Shown: positions 45,874 to 55,109, counted from the stretch's first letter. The stretch: DNA of 64,000 bases from Flavobacterium johnsoniae (GCF_001879205.1 NZ_MLFK01000005.1:124001-188000); one strand, 5' to 3'. Made by a program: numbers and translations. Notes: generated from the letters alone by a model not told the origin.

Positions 45874-45898
45874 GTCCTTCTCAGAAATAGAGAAGGAC
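45874..45898 (-). other. Intercistronic hairpin between sprD and sprB
   Basis: A perfect 9-bp stem (GTCCTTCTC 45874-45882 with 45890-45898) over a 7-base loop lies 23 bases after the sprD stop. No T-run follows, so it is not a typical terminator. It may stabilise or partly end the upstream mRNA and so set the sprD:sprB ratio. Confidence 0.6.
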
Positions 45899-45921
45899 GA
45901 GTTTTATTCTCAATAATTATA

Positions 45922-48900
45922 TTAATTCTCCACTTTTACGATCGCCATTTTCCCGTTATATGACTTAGATCCTTTTGCTTCAAGTGCCTTTGTAGCCTCT
46001 TGTAAACCATCGAATTTCTCGTAATAGATGTAATACTTACTTGTTGTAATGTTGTAGAAGAAATTAATGTTTGTAAGTCCGGCTGCAACAGCTTTCGTTA
46101 AGAATTGATCTCTTTTTTCAACACTATTATGTACCGCAAGAATCATGTAATAACCACTTTCAGAGTTTTTAATATTCTTAATAATCTGCATGTTTGACTG
46201 ATCTTCACCAAAATCAAAATCACTTGCTGTTAGCGGCGTACTGCTTAATTTGGTTGTCTCTTTTATTCGTTTAAGAGCGGCAACGTCCTGCGCATATCTT
46301 CCCTGATCATTTTCATAAGCTGCACGTTTAATTCTACGTTTTTTCTCAATTTCCGTTTCCGTTTTGATACGCTCTAAATCGGCTAATAAAGCTGCACCCT
46401 CCTGTTCCATTTTTAACTGCGCTGCTTTTAATTGATTTATCTTTTCAAGATAAGCTTTGTTTAAAGCATCGTTTTTATTTGGAACTTTTTTAAGCCTTTC
46501 GTTATATAAATTTGTCAGCTTGGCAATTTCATCTTTCTGGATTCTGCTTGCATCAGCAAGTTGTCCTTTTAAAGCCTCTAACTGGCTGTTTTCTGCAGCA
46601 ACACTTTTAAATGGTTTTGGCTCTCTATAAATTCCTTTTTCACTTAAATCATTCTCTTCTTTTAAGTCGTTCAAGTCTTTTTGTTTATTTGCTACAGTAG
46701 ATTTAAACTGATCTAATAAATCATTTTGTGCTTTACTTGTACCTTCAATAGACTGCGTTAAACTTTCAATTGCTTTTGCTGTATCGTCTTTTGCGGCTGC
46801 TGCTCTTGCTGCTGCTTCGGCATCTGCCTTAGCTTTTTCTGCAGCTAATCTTGCCTGACGTTCTTCTTCCTCTCTTAATAATCTTGTTTCTTCTTCAGCT
46901 TTTAGTTTTTCTGTTGCTTCGGCATCCGCTTTTGCTTTTGCATCGGCCAATAACTTAGCTTGTAAAGCCACCATATCTGCTTTTGCTTTAGCATCTGCTG
47001 CCAGCTTAGCTTCAAGAGCTTCTGCATCGGCTTTAGCTTTAGCATCAGCTGCTAGTTTTGCTTGAAGTGCTTCTGCATCTGCCTTAGCTTTTGCGTCAGC
47101 TGCCAGCTTAGCCTGACGTGCTTCTTCTGCTTCTCTTAATTGTTTCGCTTCAGCATCCGCTTTTGCTTTCGCTGTAGCTTCGGCATCTGCTTTTACTCTT
47201 GCATCAGCAATTAATTTAGCTTGAAGCGCTTCCATATCAGCTTTGGCTTTCGCATCAGCAGCAAGTCTAGCTTGTTCTGCCTCTGCATCCGCTTTGGCTT
47301 TAGCATCTGCTGCTAATTTAGCCTGGCGTGCTTCTTCATCAGCTTTGGCTTTTGCTTCTGCTGCTTGTTTAGCCTGAAGGGCTTCAGCATCAGCTTTGGC
47401 TTTGGCATCAGCAGCTAATTTTGCTTGTAGTGCTTCTGCATCGGCTTTTGCTTTTGCATCGGCTGCTAATTTGGCCTGGCGCGCCTCTTCTTCTGCTTTA
47501 ATTTTTGCTTCTTCTGCTTGTTTTATTTTTAATGCTTCTGCGTCGGCTTTAGCTCTTGCATCGGCAACCAATTTTGCTTGTAATGCTTCAGCATCTGCTT
47601 TTGCTTTTGCTTCGGCATCTAACTTAGCCTGTGCCTCTGCTGCTGCTTTTGCTTTTGCTTCTGCCGCTAACCTTGCTTGTAATGCATCTGAGTCGGCTTT
47701 TGCTTTGGCATCAGCTGCTAATTTTTCTTTTAGAGCTGCCTCTTCTGCTGCTTTTGCTTTAGCATCTGCTGCTAATTTTGCTTTGTTTGCAGCATCAATA
47801 GACGCTTTAGTTTTTGCTTCAGAAGCTGCTTTTGCTTTTGCTTCTGCCGCTAACCTTGCTTGTAATGCATCTGAGTCGGCTTTTGCTTTGGCATCAGCTG
47901 CTAATATAGACTGCATGTCTGCTGCTTCTGCTTTTGCTTTTGCATCAGCTTTACGTTTAGCTTCAGCTGCATCAGCTTTGGCTTGTGCATCGGCTGCTAA
48001 TTTTACTCTTAATGCTTCAGCGTCAACTTTTGCTTTTTCAGCTGCGGCAAGTCTTGCCAGTCTTGCTGTTTCTGCATCAGCCTTAACCTTTTCTGCAGCT
48101 GCTAATCTTGCTTTAGCTGCGGCTTCAGCGTCAGCTTTTGCCTTATCTGCTGCTAATTGCGCTGCTGTTTTTTGTGGTGCTGCAGGAGCTGGGTTAGCCG
48201 CAGTTTGTTTTGCTTTGGCTTCTGCATCAGCTTTTGCCTTAGCATCTGCTGCTAATTTTGCTTTGTTTGCAGCATCAATAGACGCTTTAGTTTTTGCTTC
48301 AGAAGCTGCTTTTGCTTTTGCTTCTGCCGCTAACCTTGCTTGTAATGCATCTGAGTCGGCTTTTGCTTTGGCATCAGCTGCTAATTTTTCTTTTAGAGCT
48401 GCCTCTTCTGCTGCTTTTGCTTTAGCATCTGCTGCTAATTTTGCTTTGTTTGCAGCATCAATAGACGCTTTAGTTTTTGCTTCAGAAGCTGCTTTTGCTT
48501 TTGCTTCTGCCGCTAACCTTGCTTGTAATGCATCTGAGTCGGCTTTTGCTTTGGCATCAGCTGCCAGCTTAGCCTGACGTGCTTCTTCTGCTTGTCTTGC
48601 CTGAAGTGCTTCTGCATCGGCTTTTGCTTTTGCGTCAGCTGCAAGTTTTGCCTGAAGAGCTTCAGCGTCTGCTTTGGCTTTAGCATCAGCTGCCAATTTA
48701 GCCTGACGGGCTTCTTCTGCTTGTCTTGCCTGAAGAGCTTCTGCATCGGCTTTTGCTTTCGCATCAGCAGCCAGTTTAGCTTGAAGTGCTTCTGCATCTG
48801 CCTTAGCTTTTGCGTCAGCTGCCAGCTTAGCCTGACGTGCTTCTTCTGCTTGTCTTGCCTGAAGAGCCTCTGCATCTGCTTTCGCTTTTGCATCAGCAGC

Positions 48901-51660
48901 CAGTTTTGCTTGAAGTGCTTCCGCATCGGCTTTTGCTTTGGCATCAGCTGCCAGCTTAGCCTGACGTGCTTCTTCTGCTTCTCTTAATTGTTTCGCTTCA
49001 GCATCCGCTTTTGCTTTCGCTGTAGCTTCGGCATCTGCTTTTACTCTTGCATCAGCAATTAATTTAGCTTGAAGCGCTTCCATATCAGCTTTGGCTTTCG
49101 CATCAGCAGCAAGTCTAGCTTGTTCTGCCTCTGCATCCGCTTTGGCTTTAGCATCTGCTGCTAATTTAGCCTGGCGTGCTTCTTCATCAGCTTTGGCTTT
49201 TGCTTCTGCTGCTTGTTTAGCCTGAAGGGCTTCAGCATCAGCTTTGGCTTTGGCATCAGCAGCTAATTTTGCTTGTAGTGCTTCTGCATCGGCTTTTGCT
49301 TTTGCATCGGCTGCTAATTTGGCCTGGCGCGCCTCTTCTTCTGCTTTAATTTTTGCTTCTTCTGCTTGTTTTATTTTTAATGCTTCTGCGTCGGCTTTAG
49401 CTCTTGCATCGGCAACCAATTTTGCTTGTAATGCTTCAGCATCTGCTTTTGCTTTTGCTTCGGCATCTAACTTAGCCTGTGCCTCTGCTGCTGCTTTTGC
49501 TTTTGCTTCTTCTGCTTGTTTTATTTTTAATGCTTCTGCGTCCGCTTTTGCTTTAGCCTCCGCTGCAATTATAGCTTGTCTTGCTTCGGCATCAGCTTTT
49601 GCTTTGGCATCAGCTGCTAATTTTTCTTTTAGAGCTGCCTCTTCTGCTGCTTTTGCTTTAGCATCTGCTGCTAATTTTGCTTTGTTTGCAGCATCAATAG
49701 ACGCTTTAGTTTTTGCTTCAGAAGCTGCTTTTGCTTTTGCTTCTGCCGCTAACCTTGCTTGTAATGCATCTGAGTCGGCTTTTGCTTTGGCATCAGCTGC
49801 TAATATAGACTGCATGTCTGCTGCTTCTGCTTTTGCTTTTGCATCAGCTTTACGTTTAGCTTCAGCTGCATCAGCTTTGGCTTGTGCATCGGCTGCTAAT
49901 TTTACTCTTAATGCTTCAGCGTCAACTTTTGCTTTTTCAGCTGCGGCAAGTCTTGCCAGTCTTGCTGTTTCTGCATCAGCCTTAACCTTTTCTGCAGCTG
50001 CTAATCTTGCTTTAGCTGCGGCTTCAGCGTCAGCTTTTGCCTTATCTGCTGCTAATTGCGCTGCTGTTTTTTGTGGTGCTGCAGGAGCTGGGTTAGCCGC
50101 AGTTTGTTTTGCTTTGGCTTCTGCATCAGCTTTTGCCTTAGCATCTGCTGCTAATTTTATTTTCAATGCTTCAGCATCTGCTTTTGCCTTATCTGCCACT
50201 AATTGCGCCTGTGTCTTTTGTGGAGCCGCGCCAGCTGCTGCCGGTTTATTTGCAATCGCTTGCGCTCTTGTTGCTGCGGCTGCATCAACTCTTGCTTTAT
50301 TATCTGCCGCTAATTTGATTCTGCGTGCTTCCGCATCGGCTCTTGCTTTATCAGCTGCCAATTGAACGGCTGTTTTTTGTGTTGTCGCAACTGCTCTGTT
50401 TGCTGTTGCAGTCTGCGCTCTTGCTGCAGCTGCGGCATCAGCTTTTGCCTTAGCATCGGCTGCTAATTTTATTTTAATAGCTTCGGCATCTGCTTTAGCT
50501 TTATTGTCTGCTTCTAATTTTGCTTTGGCTGCAGCTTCGGCATCTGCCCTAACTTTTTCAGCCGCCGCTAATCTTGCTTGTTTTGCTTCTGCATCTGCTT
50601 TTGCTTTTGCTTCTGCGGCAAGTCTGTTCTTTTCAGCAATCTCAGTTCTGTTAACTTGAGTTGCTTCAGATTTTGGTTTAGCCTTAACTGGCTTTGGTTT
50701 TGAAGGATCGATTAATGAACCTTCTTCGTCATCTCCGTAATAGTAATTTCTACTTTTGAATTTGTATGCAATTGCAAATTCATGAGAACCTCCCATGTTT
50801 GTAAAATTGCCCATTCCTCTTTCGTAGTTGTATTCGATTGCAATGCTTGGTGAAATATTAATACCCAAACCTGCAGAAACTCCGTATAATGTATTGTAAC
50901 CTGCCTGTGCCCAAACTCCTTGCTGTAATGCCAGCATAGCAAGTCCGGAAATCACTGTTTTATCCTTTTTAAGTTCTGTTTTTACAATTCCGGAGAATTT
51001 ACTTCTGTCAAAAAAACCATAGCTGTCCAGATAGCCTGTGTACATAGCATGCAGTTCGATTGCTCTTTCAGGATCGTCTTTTACCATTCCTGAACCAAAA
51101 TTGTAAAGCACTAAATTGTTAACCGATACTCCAAAATCAAGAAAAGCGGTTCCGTAATTAATACCTGGATTAACAGTAAGTAAAGTATTTGACGGATAAT
51201 CTCCGTTTAAAATATCTGTATCGTCTGTTATAATTTTTCCTTTATCTAAACCACTTTGGTAAACACCAACGTTTAAACCAAAAGTTAAATTACTGTCTTG
51301 TTCTAAAACGATATTATGAGCGAAATTGGCAATACCGCCAAAAACGGTCATTAATCCATAATTTTGTTGAAATAAGCCAACCGCAAAAGCTTCATTCTCT
51401 CTAAAACGACCTGAATAATTTGCTAAATAAGTTTGTGGTGCGTTGTCAAACTGAACCCATTGCCTTTTATTATAAAAACTGGCATACGGATTAGATTCGC
51501 GAACGAAACTAAAAGTTGGGTTAATTAAATATCTATTAAACTTTAAAGAATTTCTTATAGGTAATGAAAACGAAACAACTCCATTCTCATTTTGATCCTG
51601 AGAATAGAGTGCATTTGAAAAACCGTAAAATAAAGTTATGAATAGTAAAATTTTCTTCAT
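45922..51660 (-). CDS. sprD: SprD, barrel plus giant helical repeat plus SPOR-like domain
   Basis: A 1912-residue protein. The signal peptide ends at NALYSQ (about 20). Residues 21-310 form a PorP/SprF-like barrel (SLPIRNSLKFNRYLINPTF, closing HEFAIAYKFKSRNYYYG). A Pro/Lys linker leads to residues 337-1622, almost entirely Ala, Lys, Asp, Glu, Leu and Gln in a 17-residue unit of the type LQAKLAADAKAKADAEA, a TolA-like helix. Residues 1625-1830 are a predicted coiled coil and 1838-1912 a SPOR-like domain (SGYYMILAVHNSVEKRDQF). By position it is SprD, which in F. johnsoniae supports SprB-dependent spreading. It starts 1 base after sprC, so translation is coupled. The helix holds large near-identical duplications. 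Confidence 0.9.
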   Translation of the reverse strand: MKKILLFITLFYGFSNALYSQDQNENGVVSFSLPIRNSLKFNRYLINPTFSFVRESNPYASFYNKRQWVQFDNAPQTYLANYSGRFRENEAFAVGLFQQNYGLMTVFGGIANFAHNIVLEQDSNLTFGLNVGVYQSGLDKGKIITDDTDILNGDYPSNTLLTVNPGINYGTAFLDFGVSVNNLVLYNFGSGMVKDDPERAIELHAMYTGYLDSYGFFDRSKFSGIVKTELKKDKTVISGLAMLALQQGVWAQAGYNTLYGVSAGLGINISPSIAIEYNYERGMGNFTNMGGSHEFAIAYKFKSRNYYYGDDEEGSLIDPSKPKPVKAKPKSEATQVNRTEIAEKNRLAAEAKAKADAEAKQARLAAAEKVRADAEAAAKAKLEADNKAKADAEAIKIKLAADAKAKADAAAAARAQTATANRAVATTQKTAVQLAADKARADAEARRIKLAADNKARVDAAAATRAQAIANKPAAAGAAPQKTQAQLVADKAKADAEALKIKLAADAKAKADAEAKAKQTAANPAPAAPQKTAAQLAADKAKADAEAAAKARLAAAEKVKADAETARLARLAAAEKAKVDAEALRVKLAADAQAKADAAEAKRKADAKAKAEAADMQSILAADAKAKADSDALQARLAAEAKAKAASEAKTKASIDAANKAKLAADAKAKAAEEAALKEKLAADAKAKADAEARQAIIAAEAKAKADAEALKIKQAEEAKAKAAAEAQAKLDAEAKAKADAEALQAKLVADARAKADAEALKIKQAEEAKIKAEEEARQAKLAADAKAKADAEALQAKLAADAKAKADAEALQAKQAAEAKAKADEEARQAKLAADAKAKADAEAEQARLAADAKAKADMEALQAKLIADARVKADAEATAKAKADAEAKQLREAEEARQAKLAADAKAKADAEALQAKLAADAKAKADAEALQARQAEEARQAKLAADAKAKADAEALQAKLAADAKAKADAEALQARQAEEARQAKLAADAKAKADAEALQAKLAADAKAKADAEALQARQAEEARQAKLAADAKAKADSDALQARLAAEAKAKAASEAKTKASIDAANKAKLAADAKAKAAEEAALKEKLAADAKAKADSDALQARLAAEAKAKAASEAKTKASIDAANKAKLAADAKAKADAEAKAKQTAANPAPAAPQKTAAQLAADKAKADAEAAAKARLAAAEKVKADAETARLARLAAAEKAKVDAEALRVKLAADAQAKADAAEAKRKADAKAKAEAADMQSILAADAKAKADSDALQARLAAEAKAKAASEAKTKASIDAANKAKLAADAKAKAAEEAALKEKLAADAKAKADSDALQARLAAEAKAKAAAEAQAKLDAEAKAKADAEALQAKLVADARAKADAEALKIKQAEEAKIKAEEEARQAKLAADAKAKADAEALQAKLAADAKAKADAEALQAKQAAEAKAKADEEARQAKLAADAKAKADAEAEQARLAADAKAKADMEALQAKLIADARVKADAEATAKAKADAEAKQLREAEEARQAKLAADAKAKADAEALQAKLAADAKAKADAEALEAKLAADAKAKADMVALQAKLLADAKAKADAEATEKLKAEEETRLLREEEERQARLAAEKAKADAEAAARAAAAKDDTAKAIESLTQSIEGTSKAQNDLLDQFKSTVANKQKDLNDLKEENDLSEKGIYREPKPFKSVAAENSQLEALKGQLADASRIQKDEIAKLTNLYNERLKKVPNKNDALNKAYLEKINQLKAAQLKMEQEGAALLADLERIKTETEIEKKRRIKRAAYENDQGRYAQDVAALKRIKETTKLSSTPLTASDFDFGEDQSNMQIIKNIKNSESGYYMILAVHNSVEKRDQFLTKAVAAGLTNINFFYNITTSKYYIYYEKFDGLQEATKALEAKGSKSYNGKMAIVKVEN
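47097..48259 (-). repeat. SprD internal duplication, copy 1
   Basis: Bases 47097-47657 are identical as far as I compared to 48945-49505 (offset 1848), and 47695-48259 to 49594-50158 (offset 1899). The offset jumps by 51 bp, one repeat unit, in the short divergent stretch between. Both offsets are multiples of three, so the frame is kept. Confidence 0.88.
48945..50158 (-). repeat. SprD internal duplication, copy 2
   Basis: This is the partner of the block at 47097-48259. A further 120-bp sub-block (around CAGCATCAATAGACGC) occurs four times, near 47790, 48270, 48455 and 49690. Near-identity at third codon positions indicates recent duplication or ongoing gene conversion. Confidence 0.88.
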
Positions 51661-51661
51661 A

Positions 51662-53110
51662 TTATTTAATCACAGTTATTGATCCTTTTTTTTCACCTGT
51701 GTCTGATTGAATGACATAATAATATACTGGATTTACATTTTTAAAATCTATTGCGGTCTGAGGCCAATCGCCCTGATAGTTGACTACATCCAGAACCTTT
51801 TCTCCGTTTGAACTAAGAATTATTACTTTGGTATTTGCGTTTTTATATTCATCTGGTATGTTCCAATATGGATTTAAACCACTTAGTTTAATAATATTTT
51901 GAATTACAGATGACGGCTGAGAAGGCCCCGTTACTCTAAAATTAAACTCCTGAGAAGAGATACATCCGGTTGCCTGAGAAATTTTTACTCTATAATTACC
52001 TGGTACGGCTACCAAGTACGAATTTGATGCTGCACCGCTTATAGCATTTCCGTTTAAAAACCATTCAAAAGTCGGATTTGCGGCATCTGTAGTAACTGAT
52101 ACATTTAAAGTTTCTCCTTCGTTTATAGAAGTTGTTTCTGCCACATCTATACTAGCTGTAAAACCATTACTTTGTAAGTTAATAGACCCTGAAGCTTTAC
52201 AACCTCCAAAATCAACTTCTACGTTATAAACACCGCTTTCTTTTGCGTTAATACTGCGGGTTGTTCCTATTTGTTTTCCATCTTTTGTCCAAACATAACT
52301 GTTACCGCTTGTTGCAGTTAAAACTGTTCCATCACCGTTTGAACAAAAAGGGTTTCCTAAACTTGAATCGATTGTAACTGCAGAGCCTCCTCCTGAAGAT
52401 GAAACTGTTACACGATTCGAATAAGATCCCGATGTACAAGTACCGTAATTTGTTTCAACATAATAAACACCTGGTGCAGTAACGCTGTAAGTTGGCCCTG
52501 ATGCACCCGCCATAAGAGTTGGAAGTGCAGAAACGCCATTGTCTTTGTACCAGTTGTATGTTAGAGAAGAAAATTTCAAAGGAGAATCATTAACAGGATC
52601 TGCTGAATCCGGGTCAATTTTTAATAAATAACTTCCTCCTGCACAAAATGCAGCCGTACCATTAAAATTATTTATGGTATACTGCCTGTCATGTGCTTTA
52701 TAATAAACCGGGAAAGCATTCTTTAAACCAAAAGAAACAAATTTACCGCTGGAAAAACCTGTAGTAGAAACTCTCAGACTATAAGTATCTGAACCAACAA
52801 GATTAGTAGGAACCGAAAACTTTACAGTTCTTTGAGTACCAGTATCGCTAACAGGAGTAGTAGCTGCCGTTACAATGGTTGTAAAATTGTTAGTTGAAAG
52901 CTCAACCACAAAAACCGTTTCGGCAGGAAATCCTGTATAGGTAAATGTTGCCGTATATTCATTACCGTCAATACCCGCACAAATCCTATCAAAAGGCAGT
53001 ACCTGCGGACTGATAGTTTTTGTTTGGGCATAACAGTTTGATTTAGTAAAAATAATTATACTAAATAAAAGCAATATTTTGGTAAAAGATAAAGTAGTTT
53101 TTTGAATCAT
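51662..53110 (-). CDS. sprC: SprC, secreted gliding-motility protein with Ig/PKD-like domains
   Basis: A 482-residue exported protein: signal IIFTKSNCYAQ, then Ig/PKD-like beta domains (FDRICAGIDGNEYTATFTYTG; FSSLTYNWYKDNGVS; TATSGNSYVWTKDGKQIG; ANPTFEWFLNGNAISGA). A C-terminal domain of about 85 residues (LNPYWNIPDEYKNANTKV, ILSSNGEKVLDV, YYYVIQSDTGEKKGSITVIK) resembles a T9SS type B sorting domain. Such proteins are carried to the cell surface by T9SS. By position, size and fold it is SprC, whose loss in F. johnsoniae blocks spreading but not SprB secretion. Its ATG overlaps the stop of the 137-aa gene by 4 bases (ATGA) and it ends 1 base before sprD. Confidence 0.85.
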   Translation of the reverse strand: MIQKTTLSFTKILLLFSIIIFTKSNCYAQTKTISPQVLPFDRICAGIDGNEYTATFTYTGFPAETVFVVELSTNNFTTIVTAATTPVSDTGTQRTVKFSVPTNLVGSDTYSLRVSTTGFSSGKFVSFGLKNAFPVYYKAHDRQYTINNFNGTAAFCAGGSYLLKIDPDSADPVNDSPLKFSSLTYNWYKDNGVSALPTLMAGASGPTYSVTAPGVYYVETNYGTCTSGSYSNRVTVSSSGGGSAVTIDSSLGNPFCSNGDGTVLTATSGNSYVWTKDGKQIGTTRSINAKESGVYNVEVDFGGCKASGSINLQSNGFTASIDVAETTSINEGETLNVSVTTDAANPTFEWFLNGNAISGAASNSYLVAVPGNYRVKISQATGCISSQEFNFRVTGPSQPSSVIQNIIKLSGLNPYWNIPDEYKNANTKVIILSSNGEKVLDVVNYQGDWPQTAIDFKNVNPVYYYVIQSDTGEKKGSITVIK

Positions 53111-53520
53111 ATAGTGCGAGTTCTTGCTAAGTCTATACGCTCAAAAAACAAGATATCAATGAATGTTTCTGAAAAATCATATTTATAGTTCTCAATGATA
53201 TCTTTTGCAAGAATTGAGGTAGAACTTATAAATGAATTTTCATTACAATCTGTAGACTGATCTTTCATTTCAGTTGCCATAGTAAGGTTGTCCTTGGGGG
53301 TGGACAACCCTACTATAAACTGATTTGAATTATCTATTTTGCTGTTAGTCGTAACAGCTGAATCGTTATTTTGATTTTCTTCGATTACCGTCGCTGATTT
53401 GCAGTCAGAACCAACAGAAACTGTAGGCTTTTCTGTTGCTGAGCTTTGCGCATACAGACTTAACGAAATAGGAGAAAGCAAAAAGAATATATATAAATAC
53501 TTTTTTGTAGATAGAGCCAT
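53107..53520 (-). CDS. Small exported protein of the spr operon, unknown
   Basis: A 137-residue protein with a signal peptide (KKYLYIFFLLSPISLSLYAQ). The mature part is low-complexity and Ser/Thr/Asn-rich up to about residue 105, with two cysteines (about 39 and 91), then a short amphipathic C-terminal helix (IENYKYDFSETFIDILFFER). I recognise no family. It overlaps sprC by 4 bases, so its translation is probably coupled to sprC. A perfect 8-bp inverted repeat, GGTTGTCC/GGACAACC at 53286-53309, lies inside the gene. It corresponds to one of the three genes of the F. johnsoniae spr operon not required for gliding. Confidence 0.7.
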   Translation of the reverse strand: MALSTKKYLYIFFLLSPISLSLYAQSSATEKPTVSVGSDCKSATVIEENQNNDSAVTTNSKIDNSNQFIVGLSTPKDNLTMATEMKDQSTDCNENSFISSTSILAKDIIENYKYDFSETFIDILFFERIDLARTRTI

Positions 53521-53618
53521 TATGTTTTGATCTTTATTTGGTCCTTATAAGACGATACATAAATTGTGTCTGGGGACTTTATTAATAAAATTTACGCGAA
53601 ATAAAAATCGAAATCTAT

Positions 53619-54911
53619 TTATCTATTGCCGCTAGAAGCTGTAATTTTTCCTAATTGTAATCTGTAATCTGGTTTTTTAGGGTTGAACATATCAATGAAT
53701 GTTTCTTTATTGCTGCTTTGAGAGTAAACATTAAAGAACACACTGTTACCATACCAGCTCTCTAAATCTTCGTTGTTAGAATTGTATTCAGTAAAGATAT
53801 TTCCTTTACATAAGTTGAAATACATTTCCTCAAATTTGATTTTTTTAAGGTTAGCATCATTGATTTCTGTTTTGCTGTCTAATAATACTGCAGGGTTAAA
53901 TCCAGAGATCACACTTCTTTTCATTTCAAGAGAAGCATTTTCAGCCACGTAAACAGCCTCTTTTACTAAACCTGCCTGAATATCAGCATTGATATTTTCA
54001 CTGTCATTAAGCATTGTAATATTAGTTGCAACAACTAAAGTTTGTTTTTTAGTAAAATCTGTTTCGCTTTTCTTCTCATACGATTTTACTTCCATGCATC
54101 GAGATCCGTCTTTTGTACTTGAGAAGTAAGAAGATCTAACTGCTAATGAATTATAGAAACGACATTGTACACCTTGTGTAAATTTGTAATCGTCGTTGAT
54201 TGATTTATAAGAAACAAATTTTGTAGCATTTACATCTCCGCCTAAGAAACCAAAAGAATCTCCTCCAGCGTAGCTTACCATAATGTTTTCAAGAATTGTT
54301 TTGTTTCCAACACCAGCCAAAGTTAAACCGTTGAAAGTATCAACACCTTTTACTTTTTTACCGGCAAATTCGATTCTCACGAATCTTAAAATTCCAGAGT
54401 TTGAAGCAACATTATCACCACCATAAGTAGTTAAAGTTGGGTCAAGATCCATATTGTAAGAACCTACGTTTCCGAATTTGTTAATTGGAGCATCTCCAAG
54501 AATAACAACTCCACCCCAGTCTCCAGCTTTTTTCTGGCTGCGGTTTGAAGTAAATACAATTGGGTCAGTTTCTAAACCATCTGCAACTAGCTGTGCACCT
54601 TTTGTAACTACCAATGTTCCTTTTGTTTCGAAATCACCAATAATTAAAGTTCCCGGTTCGATTGTTAAAACTGCATTGTTAGTAACATAAACGTTACCCT
54701 GCAAAACATAAATATTCCTCTTAAGCAATTTAGTATTAACAGAAATGTTTCCTGCTAAAATTTGATTTGCTTCTCCATACTCTACTTTGTTAGGCTTAAA
54801 TTCAGTCCAGTTGTTTAACCAGTTCGTGTAGCCCATAATTCCTTTCTCTTGTTGAGCACTCATACTTGTAACTGTCAAAAGTACGCAGATCATTTGAGTA
54901 ATTTTTTTCAT
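53619..54911 (-). CDS. Secreted beta-helix-like protein of the spr operon
   Basis: A 430-residue exported protein (signal MICVLLTVTSMSAQ). From about residue 55 on it has a repeating strand pattern typical of a right-handed beta-helix: NVYVTNNAVLTIEPGTLIIG, GTLVVTKGAQLVADGLETDP, PIVFTSNRSQKKAGDWGGVV. FNGLTLAGVGNKTILENIMV and the C-terminal half continue the coil. Relatives in Bacteroidota are secreted surface or matrix proteins, often T9SS cargo; I saw no clear sorting domain here. It is the second gene of the spr operon, 198 bases after the 150-aa gene and 98 before the 137-aa gene. Confidence 0.75.
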   Translation of the reverse strand: MKKITQMICVLLTVTSMSAQQEKGIMGYTNWLNNWTEFKPNKVEYGEANQILAGNISVNTKLLKRNIYVLQGNVYVTNNAVLTIEPGTLIIGDFETKGTLVVTKGAQLVADGLETDPIVFTSNRSQKKAGDWGGVVILGDAPINKFGNVGSYNMDLDPTLTTYGGDNVASNSGILRFVRIEFAGKKVKGVDTFNGLTLAGVGNKTILENIMVSYAGGDSFGFLGGDVNATKFVSYKSINDDYKFTQGVQCRFYNSLAVRSSYFSSTKDGSRCMEVKSYEKKSETDFTKKQTLVVATNITMLNDSENINADIQAGLVKEAVYVAENASLEMKRSVISGFNPAVLLDSKTEINDANLKKIKFEEMYFNLCKGNIFTEYNSNNEDLESWYGNSVFFNVYSQSSNKETFIDMFNPKKPDYRLQLGKITASSGNR

Positions 54912-55109
54912 GATAAAGGTGTGTATTAGGTTAATAATAAATTTGGGTATGCGTAAATGAAAAAACTCCTCCCGTGTTTTCTAAGTAAAATTCAGAATAC
55001 AGCGAGAACGAGTTGTTTTTTTTATTCTTTTGTAAAATTGTCTTCGAATGAAATTTAATCCATCTACGCAAACATTCTAAAAAAGGTTTTAAAATATATT
55101 TTTAAAATA

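Larger units (their letters stand above)
46795..50650 (-). repeat. SprD 51-bp (17-residue) coding repeat array
   Basis: About 3.85 kb of in-frame repeats encode Ala/Lys/Asp/Glu-rich helix with a basic 51-bp unit (for example residues LQAKLAADAKAKADAEA). An insertion of exactly 51 bp distinguishes the two halves of the larger duplication, showing that the array changes length in whole units. GC content is visibly higher than in the neighbours because of the GCN alanine codons. Confidence 0.9.

Noticed and set aside
47396-50365. Long plus-strand open frames antisense to sprD (47396-48577, 49244-50365, and 48592-48987)
   Set aside because: They arise because the sprD repeats use GCN, AAA and GAN codons, which have few stops when read in reverse. 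The products are low-complexity Ala/Ser/Phe with no signal or family, and sprD has a clear frame with conserved ends.
28215-51660. Tandem repeats as a CRISPR array or mobile element
   Set aside because: The repeats are protein-coding in one frame, with no palindromic direct repeats, unique spacers or cas genes, and no transposase nearby.
53286-53309. 8-bp inverted repeat as a transcription terminator within the 137-aa gene
   Set aside because: There is no T-run after it and the operon must continue to sprC and sprB; it is at most an RNA structure in the coding region.
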